Below are positions 23,332 to 30,060 of a stretch of DNA of 31,008 bases, piece after piece. This DNA comes from CAZYAK01 sp964645935. Its GTDB lineage: Bacteria; Patescibacteriota; Gracilibacteria; Peribacterales; Peribacteraceae. The DNA lies in NCBI GenBank assembly GCA_964645935.1, contig CAZYAK010000012.1, forward strand, positions 1-31,008, read 5' to 3'. The notes under the pieces are model-generated. The model was not told the origin of the DNA. It saw only the letters and a program-made list of their open reading frames with translations, and made no database searches. How positions within the stretch are numbered: position 1 is the stretch's first letter; every line of letters starts with the position of its first letter. The translations under genes and the position numbers were made by a program.

Positions 23332-23360
23332 AGTATACCGGATGAAGGGGCTTTACTCAA
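23332..23360 (-). promoter_or_regulatory. Promoter of the SLH-CAP gene
   Basis: Minus strand TTGAGT (23360-23355), 17-base spacer, TATACT (23337-23332). The transcript should start near 23325, about 19 bases before the ATG. It shows the gene can be expressed apart from the upstream CAP gene and fixes the start. Confidence 0.7.
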
Positions 23361-23375
23361 TGACTCCTCGGGAAA

Positions 23376-23490
23376 GGGGACCGACGGGACCGAGGCCACC
23401 GAAGGCGCCGAGGAGGTGACGTTGTTCATGCGGCACGGTCAAGGCAGCTCCACATCGGTCCCGTCGGTCCCATCGGTGGCCTCGGTCCCC
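23376..23490. repeat. Inverted pair of 9-base minisatellites between the CAP genes
   Basis: The left arm (23376-23413) carries GGGGACCGACGGGACCGAGG and onward; the right arm (23452-23490) is its inverted counterpart. An exact 17-base match, GGGACCGAGGCCACCGA at 23386-23402, pairs with 23473-23489, and a second 15-base match (23377-23391 with 23457-23471) exists in another register. The right arm starts directly after the stop of the upstream CAP gene, so the RNA could fold into a long hairpin and act as a terminator or 3' stabiliser. Confidence 0.8.
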
Positions 23491-23491
23491 T

Positions 23492-24121
23492 TCATTTCAC
23501 CTCCATCACTCCAAACTCCTGGGACCACAGCCGTCCGCTGATGCCGATGCCGATCTCCCGGAAGTCCGGATTGAGGATGTTGGCGCGGTGCCCGGGCGAG
23601 GACATCCAGCTCTTCATGACGTCCGCGGGGGAGACAAAGCCGGTGGCGATGTTCTCGCCGTAGGCGGAATGGTAGTTGCACGCGCAGGGCGGCGTGAGGT
23701 ATCCGGCTGCGCGCAGGCGGTCCTCGGGCGTGAGGCCGTCAGGCGACTCGTGAGCGAAGTAGCTGCGCGCCTTCATATCTTCGGCGTGGATCTGAGCCAC
23801 TTGCTCCAAGACAGCGTGGCGGCGCACGGGCTCTAGACCTGCTTCGCCGCGGCGGCTGTTGACCAGACGCACCACCTCCGCTCGCTGCCGCGTGAGCGTG
23901 AGGCGCAGAGAGCGACGCTCGCCAGATGGAGCAGGCTCCGCGGGCGCGAGGGTGACCTCAGGCATCGGCGCCAGGCGGACTGCCGCGCGAGCGGCCGCGC
24001 GCTGGCGCAGCGTGTCGTGGACGGGCTTGGGGCTCCTGGAGGAAGGGATCGCCGTCGCCAACACGCCCTGTGCGCCGGAAACAAGCAGTACGGCGGAGGC
24101 ACAAAGGGCGGCGAGGCGCAT
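23492..24121 (-). CDS. Secreted CAP/SCP-domain protein
   Basis: A 209-residue exported protein. Residues 1-24 (MRLAALCASAVLLVSGAQGV, then LATA) are a signal peptide. A Pro/Ala/Arg-rich linker leads to a CAP domain (about 85-205) with YFAHESPDG, YGENIATG and SPGHRANIL, carrying the conserved His, Glu and His residues, and a paired Cys (PCACNY). It resembles the CAP domain of the next gene downstream but lacks SLH repeats, so it may be released, or act with its SLH-bearing neighbour. The start sits 8 bases from a good -10 box. Confidence 0.87.
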   Translation of the reverse strand: MRLAALCASAVLLVSGAQGVLATAIPSSRSPKPVHDTLRQRAAARAAVRLAPMPEVTLAPAEPAPSGERRSLRLTLTRQRAEVVRLVNSRRGEAGLEPVRRHAVLEQVAQIHAEDMKARSYFAHESPDGLTPEDRLRAAGYLTPPCACNYHSAYGENIATGFVSPADVMKSWMSSPGHRANILNPDFREIGIGISGRLWSQEFGVMEVK

Positions 24122-24129
24122 GGGGGCGC

Positions 24130-24158
24130 ATTGTCCGGCCCAGGGCGTCTAGGGTCAA
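24130..24158 (-). promoter_or_regulatory. Promoter of the CAP gene, near-leaderless
   Basis: Minus strand TTGACC (24158-24153), 17-base spacer, GACAAT (24135-24130), then eight bases to the ATG at 24121. The predicted start falls at or next to the ATG. It is divergent from the L15 promoter only 21 bases away. Confidence 0.65.
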
Positions 24159-24179
24159 CGGCGGGCGAGCAAAGATCCT

Positions 24180-24208
24180 TTGACCCGGCCCACCCTACCG
24201 CCTATGCT
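24180..24208 (+). promoter_or_regulatory. Promoter of the L15-SecY operon
   Basis: TTGACC (24180-24185), exactly 17 bases, TATGCT (24203-24208). The transcript would start near 24215, leaving a leader of about 109 bases with paired GGCCGG/CCGGCC segments (24270-24301 area) that could fold. It shows L15-SecY is uncoupled from the S10/spc block. Confidence 0.7.
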
Positions 24209-24323
24209 ACCGGCCCGGTTCGCCGGAATCTCCGTTTCCCGGCCATCGGCCGCGGACTTTCCCTTTTGTGGCCGGAGGTCCCCTGGTAGAGTTGGCCGGC
24301 CCTTCCTTTCGGCACTCTTCTGT

Positions 24324-24770
24324 ATGCTGCACCAGTTCACCTCCACCCCCGGCACCCGCCGCAAGACCAAGCGCGTTGGGCGTGGTAACAGCGCCGGCGG
24401 CGGCACCACGGCTGGCCGTGGCACCAAGGGTCAGCAGGCGCGCACCGGCAAAGGTCGTAAGTTTGGTTTCGAGGGTGGTCAAGTTCCGCTGCTCATGCGC
24501 CAGCCCAAGCTCGGCGGGTTCACCCGTCCGCGCCGCAAGGATTTTGAGCCCGTCAACGTGGGGTTCCTGGAGGAGCGTCTCGAGGCCGGCACGTACAGCA
24601 TCGGTGATCTCCGCAAGGAGCGCATCGTCCGCGGTTCGTCCCCGGTCAAACTGCTCGCGTCCGGCGCGCTCAAGAAAGCCTTCCACCTCACGGTGAACGC
24701 CGCCTCGAAGTCCGCCAAGGAAGCAGTCACGAAGGCCGGCGGCTCCGTCACCATCGTCAAGCCCATCTGA
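24324..24770 (+). CDS. rplO: 50S ribosomal protein L15
   Basis: Late-assembling large-subunit protein. GTRRKTKRVGRGNSAGGGTT followed by AGRGTKGQQARTGKGRKFGFEGGQ is the family's glycine- and arginine-rich N-terminal signature, and MRQPKLGGFTRPRRKDFEPVN follows. Its length of 148 is normal. The ATG at 24324 is the one that begins the conserved domain. Its stop overlaps the SecY start (TGATG), so the two are translationally coupled. It is usually preceded by L30, absent here. Confidence 0.96.
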   Translation: MLHQFTSTPGTRRKTKRVGRGNSAGGGTTAGRGTKGQQARTGKGRKFGFEGGQVPLLMRQPKLGGFTRPRRKDFEPVNVGFLEERLEAGTYSIGDLRKERIVRGSSPVKLLASGALKKAFHLTVNAASKSAKEAVTKAGGSVTIVKPI

Positions 24771-26047
24771 TGTTTGAGTACATCCATCAGATTTGGCGCT
24801 CCGAGGATCTCCGCAAGCGGATCCTGTTCTCGGTATTCCTCCTCCTCGCTTACCGTCTCGTCGCGCATATCCCCGTGCCGGGGGCCGACCCCATCAGTCT
24901 CAAGCAGCACCTGGACGCCACCGGCTCGGCCGGCGGCGCGCTCGGCGTCTTTGCAGCCCTCACCGGCGGCGGTCTCGACAACTTCTCCGTGGTGCTCCTC
25001 GGTCTCTCGCCGTACATCAATGCTTCCATCATCATCCAGCTCTGCACGGTCATCTTCCCGCGCCTGGAGGCCCTCTCCAAGGAAGGCGCCCAGGGCCAGC
25101 AGCAGCTCAACCGCTACACGCGCTGGCTCGCGTTCCCCCTTGCGTTCATCCAGAGCTACGGCTTCCTTGTCCTCCTCGGAAACGGCGGCGTGAACGTGGT
25201 GGATACCACCCTCCCGGGTGTGCTCGCGCCCATGCTCTTCGTTACGGCAGGATCACTCTTCCTGATGTGGCTCGGCGAGCTCATCACGGAGAAGGGTATC
25301 GGCAACGGCGTCTCGCTCATCATCTTCGTAGGCATCGTCGCGGCCATCCCCCGCCGCTTTGGGGCCCTCCTACAGGCCGGTGACACCACGGGGCCGTTCT
25401 TCCTCTTCCTTGTCGTCTCCCTCGCATTGCTCGTGGCCGTGGTGCTCTTTACCGACGCGCATCGCCTGATCCCCATCACCTACGCCAACCAGGGTGCGGG
25501 TCGCGGCGTGCAGGGCAACATCCCCATCCGCCTCAACCAGGCGGGCATGATCCCGATCATTTTCGCCGTCTCGCTCATCACGTTCCCGGCGATCATCGGC
25601 CAGTTCCTCCAGACGGCACCCCGCTTCGCGCCCGTGGTGGCCTTCATCAACCAGTACCTCAACTCGCAGAACCCGAGCATCCCGTACATCGTGCTCTACT
25701 TCCTCCTCGTCATCGGTTTCACGTTCTTCTACGTCTCCGTGACGTTCAAGCCCCAGGAGGTGGCCGAGACCATCCAGAAGCGCGGCGGCTTCGTGCCGGG
25801 CGTGCGCCCAGGCAAGCAGACGGCTGAACTCCTGGAGAAAGTGAGTAGCCGCCTCAACCTGTGGGGTGGTGTGTTCCTCGGTATGGTGGGTGTGATCCCG
25901 TTGCTCTTCACCAAGTACACCACACTGGGTTCCACCGACCTGCTCATCTCTGGCTCCGGCCTCATCATCATCGTGGGCGTCGTCATGGAGCTCATTCGCC
26001 AGATCAACGCGCAGATGTTGGCGCATGACTACGAGAAGCTCGTCTAA
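24770..26047 (+). CDS. secY: Protein translocase subunit SecY
   Basis: Central pore of the Sec translocon in the cytoplasmic membrane. The product has the ten-helix hydrophobic pattern over 425 residues, IWRSEDLRKRILFSVFLLLA at the start, the plug and lateral-gate region VPGADPISL and LGLSPYINASIIIQL, and MIPIIFAVSLITFPAIIGQF. The cytoplasmic loop ending TIQKRGGFVPGVRPGKQTAE is the ribosome/SecA docking site. Length and sequence are ordinary for bacteria. Confidence 0.97.
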   Translation: MFEYIHQIWRSEDLRKRILFSVFLLLAYRLVAHIPVPGADPISLKQHLDATGSAGGALGVFAALTGGGLDNFSVVLLGLSPYINASIIIQLCTVIFPRLEALSKEGAQGQQQLNRYTRWLAFPLAFIQSYGFLVLLGNGGVNVVDTTLPGVLAPMLFVTAGSLFLMWLGELITEKGIGNGVSLIIFVGIVAAIPRRFGALLQAGDTTGPFFLFLVVSLALLVAVVLFTDAHRLIPITYANQGAGRGVQGNIPIRLNQAGMIPIIFAVSLITFPAIIGQFLQTAPRFAPVVAFINQYLNSQNPSIPYIVLYFLLVIGFTFFYVSVTFKPQEVAETIQKRGGFVPGVRPGKQTAELLEKVSSRLNLWGGVFLGMVGVIPLLFTKYTTLGSTDLLISGSGLIIIVGVVMELIRQINAQMLAHDYEKLV

Positions 26048-26055
26048 AGCGCCCC

Positions 26056-26084
26056 TAGACCCTCGCGGTCCGTATGCGCATACT
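26056..26084 (+). promoter_or_regulatory. Leaderless-type promoter of the small membrane protein gene
   Basis: TAGACC (26056-26061), 17-base spacer, CATACT (26079-26084), then six bases to ATG 26091. The transcript would begin at the start codon. Confidence 0.5.
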
Positions 26085-26090
26085 GGCGCC

Positions 26091-26432
26091 ATGAGATCCG
26101 CACCCGAACCCCTCTTCGCCCGTGCCCCGCGGTGGCTGCGCATCGGCGGGTTGGTGCTGACGTGGGCGGCTGTGCTCGCTGTAGGATGCGCCGTGCTGCT
26201 GCTCATCCAGCCGCTGCTGTCGAAGTATATCGACCAGCTGCCCGCCGTGGTCGCGTACCGGTTAACCGCCGCATCCGTCTGCGCGGTGTCGGGCCCCGTG
26301 TTTCTGCTCACCGCCATCCGTGGGCCGCGCATCTGGCGGTTTTGGATGTATGGACTGGCGCTCTTTGCGTCCACTGCGTCCGCAGCGATGACGGCCGACG
26401 GCATCCTGGTTCTCCTGGGACCCGCGAAATGA
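26091..26432 (+). CDS. Small multi-pass membrane protein, unknown function
   Basis: Not recognised. The 113-residue product has a short basic N-terminus (RAPRWLRIG) and three hydrophobic segments: LVLTWAAVLAVGCAVLLLIQ, LTAASVCAVSGPVFLLTAI and WMYGLALFASTASAAMTA. The ATG at 26091 is chosen because a -10-like CATACT ends six bases upstream and because the in-frame codons before it overlap the SecY end. It sits between secY and adk, genes that are normally adjacent, so it is an insertion into a conserved order. A link to SecY is possible but unsupported. Confidence 0.65.
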   Translation: MRSAPEPLFARAPRWLRIGGLVLTWAAVLAVGCAVLLLIQPLLSKYIDQLPAVVAYRLTAASVCAVSGPVFLLTAIRGPRIWRFWMYGLALFASTASAAMTADGILVLLGPAK

Positions 26433-26461
26433 CGCCGCGTGAACCCGCGCTCCGCTTCTGG

Positions 26462-26467
26462 TAGGCT
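26462..26467 (+). promoter_or_regulatory. Possible -10 box of a leaderless adk transcript
   Basis: TAGGCT ends seven bases before ATG 26475. The -35 region (GTGAAC at 26439-26444) is poor, so this is a weak call supported mainly by the shared spacing. Confidence 0.35.
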
Positions 26468-26474
26468 CATCGCG

Positions 26475-27035
26475 ATGGATCTCCTCCTCTTTGGTATTCA
26501 AGGTTCGGGCAAGGGCACGCAGGCCAAACGTCTCGCGCAGGAATTCGGCTTCGACGTGTTCGAAGCGGGCGGGGAGCTGCGCAAGATCGCGGCGTCCGGC
26601 TCTGAACTGGGGACGACTGTGCGTTCGTACATCGACGCGGGCAATCTCGTGCCGCACGAGATCATTATGAAGGTTGTGAAAGAGGCAATCGCTCAGCGCC
26701 CCGCGAGCACGCGTATCCTCTTCGACGGCATTCCGCGTGATGCTCTCCAGCAGCGCGACTTCGACACGATCATGCAAGAGGCCGGCCGCGACTTCCGCGC
26801 CGTGCAACTGCTGCTCGATCCTGCCGAGGGCGTGCGCCGCATCCTCGGGCGCGCCAAAGCCGAGGGCCGAGCCGACGATGCCAACACCGCCATCGTGGAG
26901 AAGCGCATGCGCACGTTTCAAGAAAAAACGCTGCCCGTGATCTTCGCCTACAAGGAGCGCGGGCTCGTGACGGAGATCGACGGTGCGCGTGGGATGGAGG
27001 AGGTCTATGAAGACCTCCGGAAGGTGGCGCTCTGA
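26475..27035 (+). CDS. adk: Adenylate kinase
   Basis: Interconverts AMP + ATP and two ADP. The P-loop GIQGSGKGTQ is at residues 8-17, the AMP-binding segment is FDGIPRDALQQRDFD, and the LID region is short (GRAKAEGRADDANTAIVEKR) with no cysteines, so it is a non-zinc short-LID form. It is 186 residues, near the short-form length. A GTG 12 codons upstream at 26439 lies inside the previous gene's end; the ATG at 26475 puts the P-loop at the usual distance from the start. Confidence 0.93.
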   Translation: MDLLLFGIQGSGKGTQAKRLAQEFGFDVFEAGGELRKIAASGSELGTTVRSYIDAGNLVPHEIIMKVVKEAIAQRPASTRILFDGIPRDALQQRDFDTIMQEAGRDFRAVQLLLDPAEGVRRILGRAKAEGRADDANTAIVEKRMRTFQEKTLPVIFAYKERGLVTEIDGARGMEEVYEDLRKVAL

Positions 27036-27056
27036 GTGCCCAACTTCGTCTGACCG

Positions 27057-27084
27057 TTGCCAATCTCTCGGCATCGGGTACACT
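27057..27084 (+). promoter_or_regulatory. Leaderless-type promoter of map
   Basis: TTGCCA (27057-27062), 16-base spacer, TACACT (27079-27084), then six bases to ATG 27091. It is the best example of the leaderless arrangement in this window. Confidence 0.65.
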
Positions 27085-27090
27085 CCCCGC

Positions 27091-27840
27091 ATGTCCGCAT
27101 TCCAGGTCCTGACGCAGGCGCAGATCGCCCACATGCGCGAAGCCGGAGCGATCCTGCGCGCGTGCCTGGAGCATGTCTCCACGGCCGTGCGCCCTGGTAT
27201 GACCACGGCTGAGGTAGACCACCTCGCGGAGGCGTTTATCGTCAGCCATACCGGCGCCACCCCGGCGTTTAAGGGGTACCACGGATTCCCCGCGACGCTC
27301 TGCACCTCGGTCAACGACCAGTGTGTGCATGCCATTCCAGGACGGCGCGTCCTTGAGGACGGCGACATCGTCTCGTTGGATTGTGGCGTGATCGTCGGTG
27401 GCATGTACACCGACGCCTGCGTCACGGTGCCGGTGGGCACGGTGAAGCCGGAGGTGAAGCTCTTCCTGGAGCGGTCCAAGCAGGCGCTGGAGGAGGCGGT
27501 GGCCTTCATCAAGCCCGGAACGCGCGTAGGTGACATCTCGGCTGCGATCCAGGCGGCCGTGGAGCGCCACGGGTACTCATGCGTCAATGGCCTTACGGGG
27601 CACGGTCTCGGCACCACGCTCCACCAGTTTCCCGATATCCCCAATACCGGCCGGAAAGGGACCGGTCCGGCGCTGCCCAAGCACGTCGTGATTGCCGTGG
27701 AGCCCATCACGGCCATGGGTCGATCCGAGATCCGAGACGGCGATGACGGCTGGACCATCTCCACGGCCGACGGATCGGTGTCCGCGCACTTCGAGCACAC
27801 GATTCTCGTGACCCCAGACGGGCACGAGATCCTGGCCTGA
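27091..27840 (+). CDS. map: Type I methionine aminopeptidase
   Basis: Removes the N-terminal methionine from new proteins, using two metal ions. The five metal ligands are visible: Asp97 (IVSLDCGV), Asp108 (MYTDACV), the histidine of GHGLGTTLH, the glutamate of AVEPITAM, and the glutamate of FEHTILV. The active-site histidine is in GYHGFPATLC (His64). The 249 residues are typical of type Ia. The ATG at 27091 is preferred because the promoter ends six bases before it. Confidence 0.95.
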   Translation: MSAFQVLTQAQIAHMREAGAILRACLEHVSTAVRPGMTTAEVDHLAEAFIVSHTGATPAFKGYHGFPATLCTSVNDQCVHAIPGRRVLEDGDIVSLDCGVIVGGMYTDACVTVPVGTVKPEVKLFLERSKQALEEAVAFIKPGTRVGDISAAIQAAVERHGYSCVNGLTGHGLGTTLHQFPDIPNTGRKGTGPALPKHVVIAVEPITAMGRSEIRDGDDGWTISTADGSVSAHFEHTILVTPDGHEILA

Positions 27841-28025
27841 AGCCGATTATCCGCAGCGGGCAGCGAAGAACAGCCAGTTCGACTCTTTGGTATTTGATAA
27901 TAAAATTTATATTTTGCAATACACTTTGGAGGATTCCCGGACATTCTCGCGGTCAGCGGCTTGCTGATGCAGAATTCGGTGGGTAGGATCGGTCGGCTCT
28001 TGAGCCGTTAGCCCCCGCTTTGCCT
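27841..28025 (+). promoter_or_regulatory. AT-rich upstream region of infA with candidate promoters
   Basis: A 185-base gene-free stretch. Bases 27886-27926 are strikingly AT-rich for this DNA and include TTGGTA (27887-27892), 17 bases, TATTTT (27910-27915). A second candidate is TTGCTG (27961-27966), 17 bases, TAGGAT (27984-27989). A perfect hairpin CGGCTC-TT-GAGCCG lies at 27994-28007, just before the IF-1 start. A lone GGAGG at 27928-27932 is followed by no usable start codon. I see no tRNA here. Confidence 0.5.
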
Positions 28026-28316
28026 GTGTCCAAGGATGTAATCGAACTCGTCGGCGTCGTGGAAGAGAGTTATCCGAACGCCACGTTCCGCATCCGAGTG
28101 ACCAGTGAGCAGGCCGAGGGCCACCAGCTCCTCTGCACGCTTGCCGGACGCATGCGCATGCACCGCGTCCGCATTCTCCCGGGTGATCGCGTGAAGGTGG
28201 AGATGACGCCCTACGACCTCGAGAAGGGGCGCATCGTCTACCGGTTCCCGGTCCAGCAGGCCGGACAGCCCGTCCCCGGTTCCACTCCTCCCCAGACCCT
28301 CCCCCGCGCCGCATGA
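28026..28316 (+). CDS. infA: Translation initiation factor IF-1
   Basis: Small OB-fold factor that binds the 30S A site during initiation. SKDVIELVGVVEESYPNATFRIRV and RMRMHRVRILPGDRVKVEMTPYDLEKGRIVYRF cover the whole family domain. The start is GTG at 28026, giving the usual (M)SKDVIE beginning; TTG at 28020 is two codons earlier and less likely. The core ends near residue 75; a Pro/Gln/Ala tail (QAGQPVPGSTPPQTLPRAA) adds about 20 residues. The stop overlaps the L36 start as ATGA. Confidence 0.93.
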   Translation: MSKDVIELVGVVEESYPNATFRIRVTSEQAEGHQLLCTLAGRMRMHRVRILPGDRVKVEMTPYDLEKGRIVYRFPVQQAGQPVPGSTPPQTLPRAA

Positions 28317-28444
28317 AAGTTCGTCCCTCCTGCACACCGATCTGCAAAGACTGCCGTCTGGTGCTGCGCCGCAACGGTAAGGGCAAAGTCGTGCGCCGCA
28401 TTGTCTGCCGCAAGAATCCCAAGCACAAGCAGCGCCAGGGCTGA
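28313..28444 (+). CDS. rpmJ: 50S ribosomal protein L36
   Basis: Tiny zinc-binding large-subunit protein, 43 residues: MKVRPSCTPICKDCRLVLRR, then VCRKNPKHKQRQG. Cys11, Cys14, Cys32 and His38 form the zinc site, so this is the zinc-bound (C+) form. It overlaps the infA stop by four bases, which implies coupling. It is slightly longer than the usual 37-38 because of NGKGKVV in the loop. Confidence 0.95.
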   Translation: MKVRPSCTPICKDCRLVLRRNGKGKVVRRIVCRKNPKHKQRQG

Positions 28445-28471
28445 TTGCCCCGGTCGTTCCCCACTCCCTTC

Positions 28472-28852
28472 ATGCTCCGCATCTCCGGCGTCGTCCTCCC
28501 CGGTAACAAGCGCATCGAGATTGCCCTCACCTACGTGAAGGGTATTGGCCGTTCGCTCTCGAAGAAGCTCCTCACGGAGCTGAATATCGATCTCAACATG
28601 AAGGCCGATGCACTGCCCGAGGCCGAGCAGGCAAAGCTCCGCGCCCGCATCGAGCGCGAGCTCACCGAGGGCGAGCTGGGCCGCAAAATCTCCATGGACA
28701 TCAAGCGCCTCCAGGACATCGGCACGTGGCGCGGCATGCGTCACCGCCGCAAGCTCCCGGCTCGCGGACAGACCTCCCGCCGCAACGCGCGCACCAAGCG
28801 CGGCAAGAAGAAGACAGGTGGCTCGGGCCGCACGGTCCTCACCAAGACGTAA
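28472..28852 (+). CDS. rpsM: 30S ribosomal protein S13
   Basis: Small-subunit head protein contacting the P-site tRNA and the 50S subunit. MLRISGVVLPGNKRIEIALT and YVKGIGRSLSKKLL (helix-two-turn-helix), then GTWRGMRHRRKLPARGQTSR, identify it. It is 126 residues, typical. The ATG at 28472 is preferred to a TTG at 28445, because it begins the conserved domain and follows a pyrimidine-rich spacer (ttccccactcccttc). Confidence 0.96.
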   Translation: MLRISGVVLPGNKRIEIALTYVKGIGRSLSKKLLTELNIDLNMKADALPEAEQAKLRARIERELTEGELGRKISMDIKRLQDIGTWRGMRHRRKLPARGQTSRRNARTKRGKKKTGGSGRTVLTKT

Positions 28853-28864
28853 TCTCCCCCCTTC

Positions 28865-28886
28865 GGGTCGCACTTTTCCGCGACCC
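28865..28886 (+). promoter_or_regulatory. Stem-loop in the S13-S11 spacer
   Basis: GGGTCGC, 8-base loop, GCGACCC: a perfect 7-base stem in an otherwise pyrimidine-rich 51-base spacer. No T-run follows, so it is not a typical terminator. It could be a ribosomal-protein binding site (S4 regulates this operon in E. coli) or a processing site. Confidence 0.45.
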
Positions 28887-28903
28887 TCACGATCTCCCTC
28901 CCT

Positions 28904-29392
28904 ATGGCCGATCAGCAGCAACCCGCCGAAGCCCCCAAGAAGCTCACCGTCGCCGAGCTCCTCGACGCGACCGGTCCCGAGACCGCTCCCGCCGAAGGGT
29001 CCGCCGATAAAAAGGCCGGTCCGCGCAAGAAGAAGGTCAAGCGCACCATGCCCAAGGCGCGGGTCTGCATTCATGCCTCCGAGAACAACACCATCGTCTC
29101 GTTTACGGACTTCGACGGCAACGTGCTTGGCTGGAGCAGCTCGGGCTCGTCCGGATTCAAGGGCACCCGCAAGTCGACGCCGTACGCCGCCAAGGTGGCT
29201 GCGGAGAACGCTGCCAACAAGGTCAAGCCTTACGGCATCGAGACGGTGACGGTGGAGGTGAAGGGTCTTGGACCCGGACGCGAGCAGGCTTTGCGCGGCC
29301 TCCAGGCTGCTGGCCTTAACCTCGACGCGATCATCGACACCACGCCCATTCCCCACGGAGGCTGCCGTCCCGCCGGTCGCCGCCGCGTGTAG
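28904..29392 (+). CDS. rpsK: 30S ribosomal protein S11 with N-terminal extension
   Basis: Platform protein that contacts mRNA and 16S rRNA. RVCIHASENNTIVSFTDFDGN, SSSGSSGFKGTRKSTPYAAK, and the C-terminal DTTPIPHGGCRPAGRRRV are diagnostic. An Ala/Pro/acidic extension of about 30 residues (MADQQQPAEAPKKLTVAELL and on) precedes the normal basic KKKVKR start, so the total is 162 against about 130. The internal ATG at 29048 would drop that basic segment, so 28904 is preferred. Confidence 0.94.
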   Translation: MADQQQPAEAPKKLTVAELLDATGPETAPAEGSADKKAGPRKKKVKRTMPKARVCIHASENNTIVSFTDFDGNVLGWSSSGSSGFKGTRKSTPYAAKVAAENAANKVKPYGIETVTVEVKGLGPGREQALRGLQAAGLNLDAIIDTTPIPHGGCRPAGRRRV

Positions 29393-29417
29393 TTCCCCCT
29401 CACGTCTTCCCACTCCT

Positions 29418-30035
29418 ATGAAGTACAACGGTCCCAAAGCGAAGAAGTGCCGCCGTCAGGGGATGAACCTCTACGGATCGGACAAGTACGACAAGATCCT
29501 GCAGCGCAAGCCGTACGGTCCTGGTCGCAACGCGTTCACGCGTCCGAGCAAGCCGTCTGAGTTCTCCAAGCAGCTCCTCGAGAAGCAGAAGGCCCGCGAT
29601 ATGTATGGCCTCTCCGAGCGCCAGTTCCGTGGTCTGTACAACAAGGCCACCAAGATCCCCGGCCAGACGGGCGACATGCTCAAGCAGCTGCTGGAGCGCC
29701 GCCTCGACAACGTCGTGTACCGCGCCGGCCTCGCCCAGACCCGCATGCAGTCCCGCCAGTTCGTGGGACACGGCGTGTTCCTGGTCAACGGCGTGCGCGT
29801 CACCACCCCGTCATTTCAGGTGAAGCCGGGCATGGTTATCACGGTGCGCCCCAAAATGAAGACCTCCCCGGTGTTCCCGCCGATTCTCCAGGCTCATGAG
29901 AAGTACACGGCTCCCGCCTGGCTCAAAGTGGAAGCCAAAGACCTGAAGATCGAGGTCACGGGCATTCCCGCTCCCGACAACGCGGAGCAGGCCGTGGATA
30001 TGCGCCAGATCGTGGAATTCTACTCGCGCAACTGA
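29418..30035 (+). CDS. rpsD: 30S ribosomal protein S4
   Basis: Nucleates 30S assembly and, in E. coli, represses the alpha operon. KYNGPKAKKCRRQGMNLYG at the start, QFRGLYNKATKIPGQTGDML, and the S4 RNA-binding domain RLDNVVYRAGLAQTRMQSRQ followed by VGHGVFLVNGVRVTTPS identify it. It is 205 residues, normal. There is no four-cysteine zinc site at the N-terminus, so it is the zinc-free form. Confidence 0.96.
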   Translation: MKYNGPKAKKCRRQGMNLYGSDKYDKILQRKPYGPGRNAFTRPSKPSEFSKQLLEKQKARDMYGLSERQFRGLYNKATKIPGQTGDMLKQLLERRLDNVVYRAGLAQTRMQSRQFVGHGVFLVNGVRVTTPSFQVKPGMVITVRPKMKTSPVFPPILQAHEKYTAPAWLKVEAKDLKIEVTGIPAPDNAEQAVDMRQIVEFYSRN

Positions 30036-30060
30036 TCCTCGCGGGGTTCGGGACTATCAT
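30032..30060 (+). promoter_or_regulatory. Weak candidate promoter before rpoA
   Basis: CTGATC (30032-30037), 17 bases, TATCAT (30055-30060), inside a CGGG/CCCG inverted repeat. The leader to the rpoA ATG would be about 70 bases and pyrimidine-rich. Low confidence. Confidence 0.3.

Noticed and set aside
23376..23490. CRISPR-like array
   Set aside because: Units are 9 bases, imperfect, contiguous and without spacers; it is a minisatellite.
27841..28025. tRNA-like segment (agttcgactc resembles a T-loop)
   Set aside because: No paired T-stem, acceptor stem or anticodon arm could be drawn around it.
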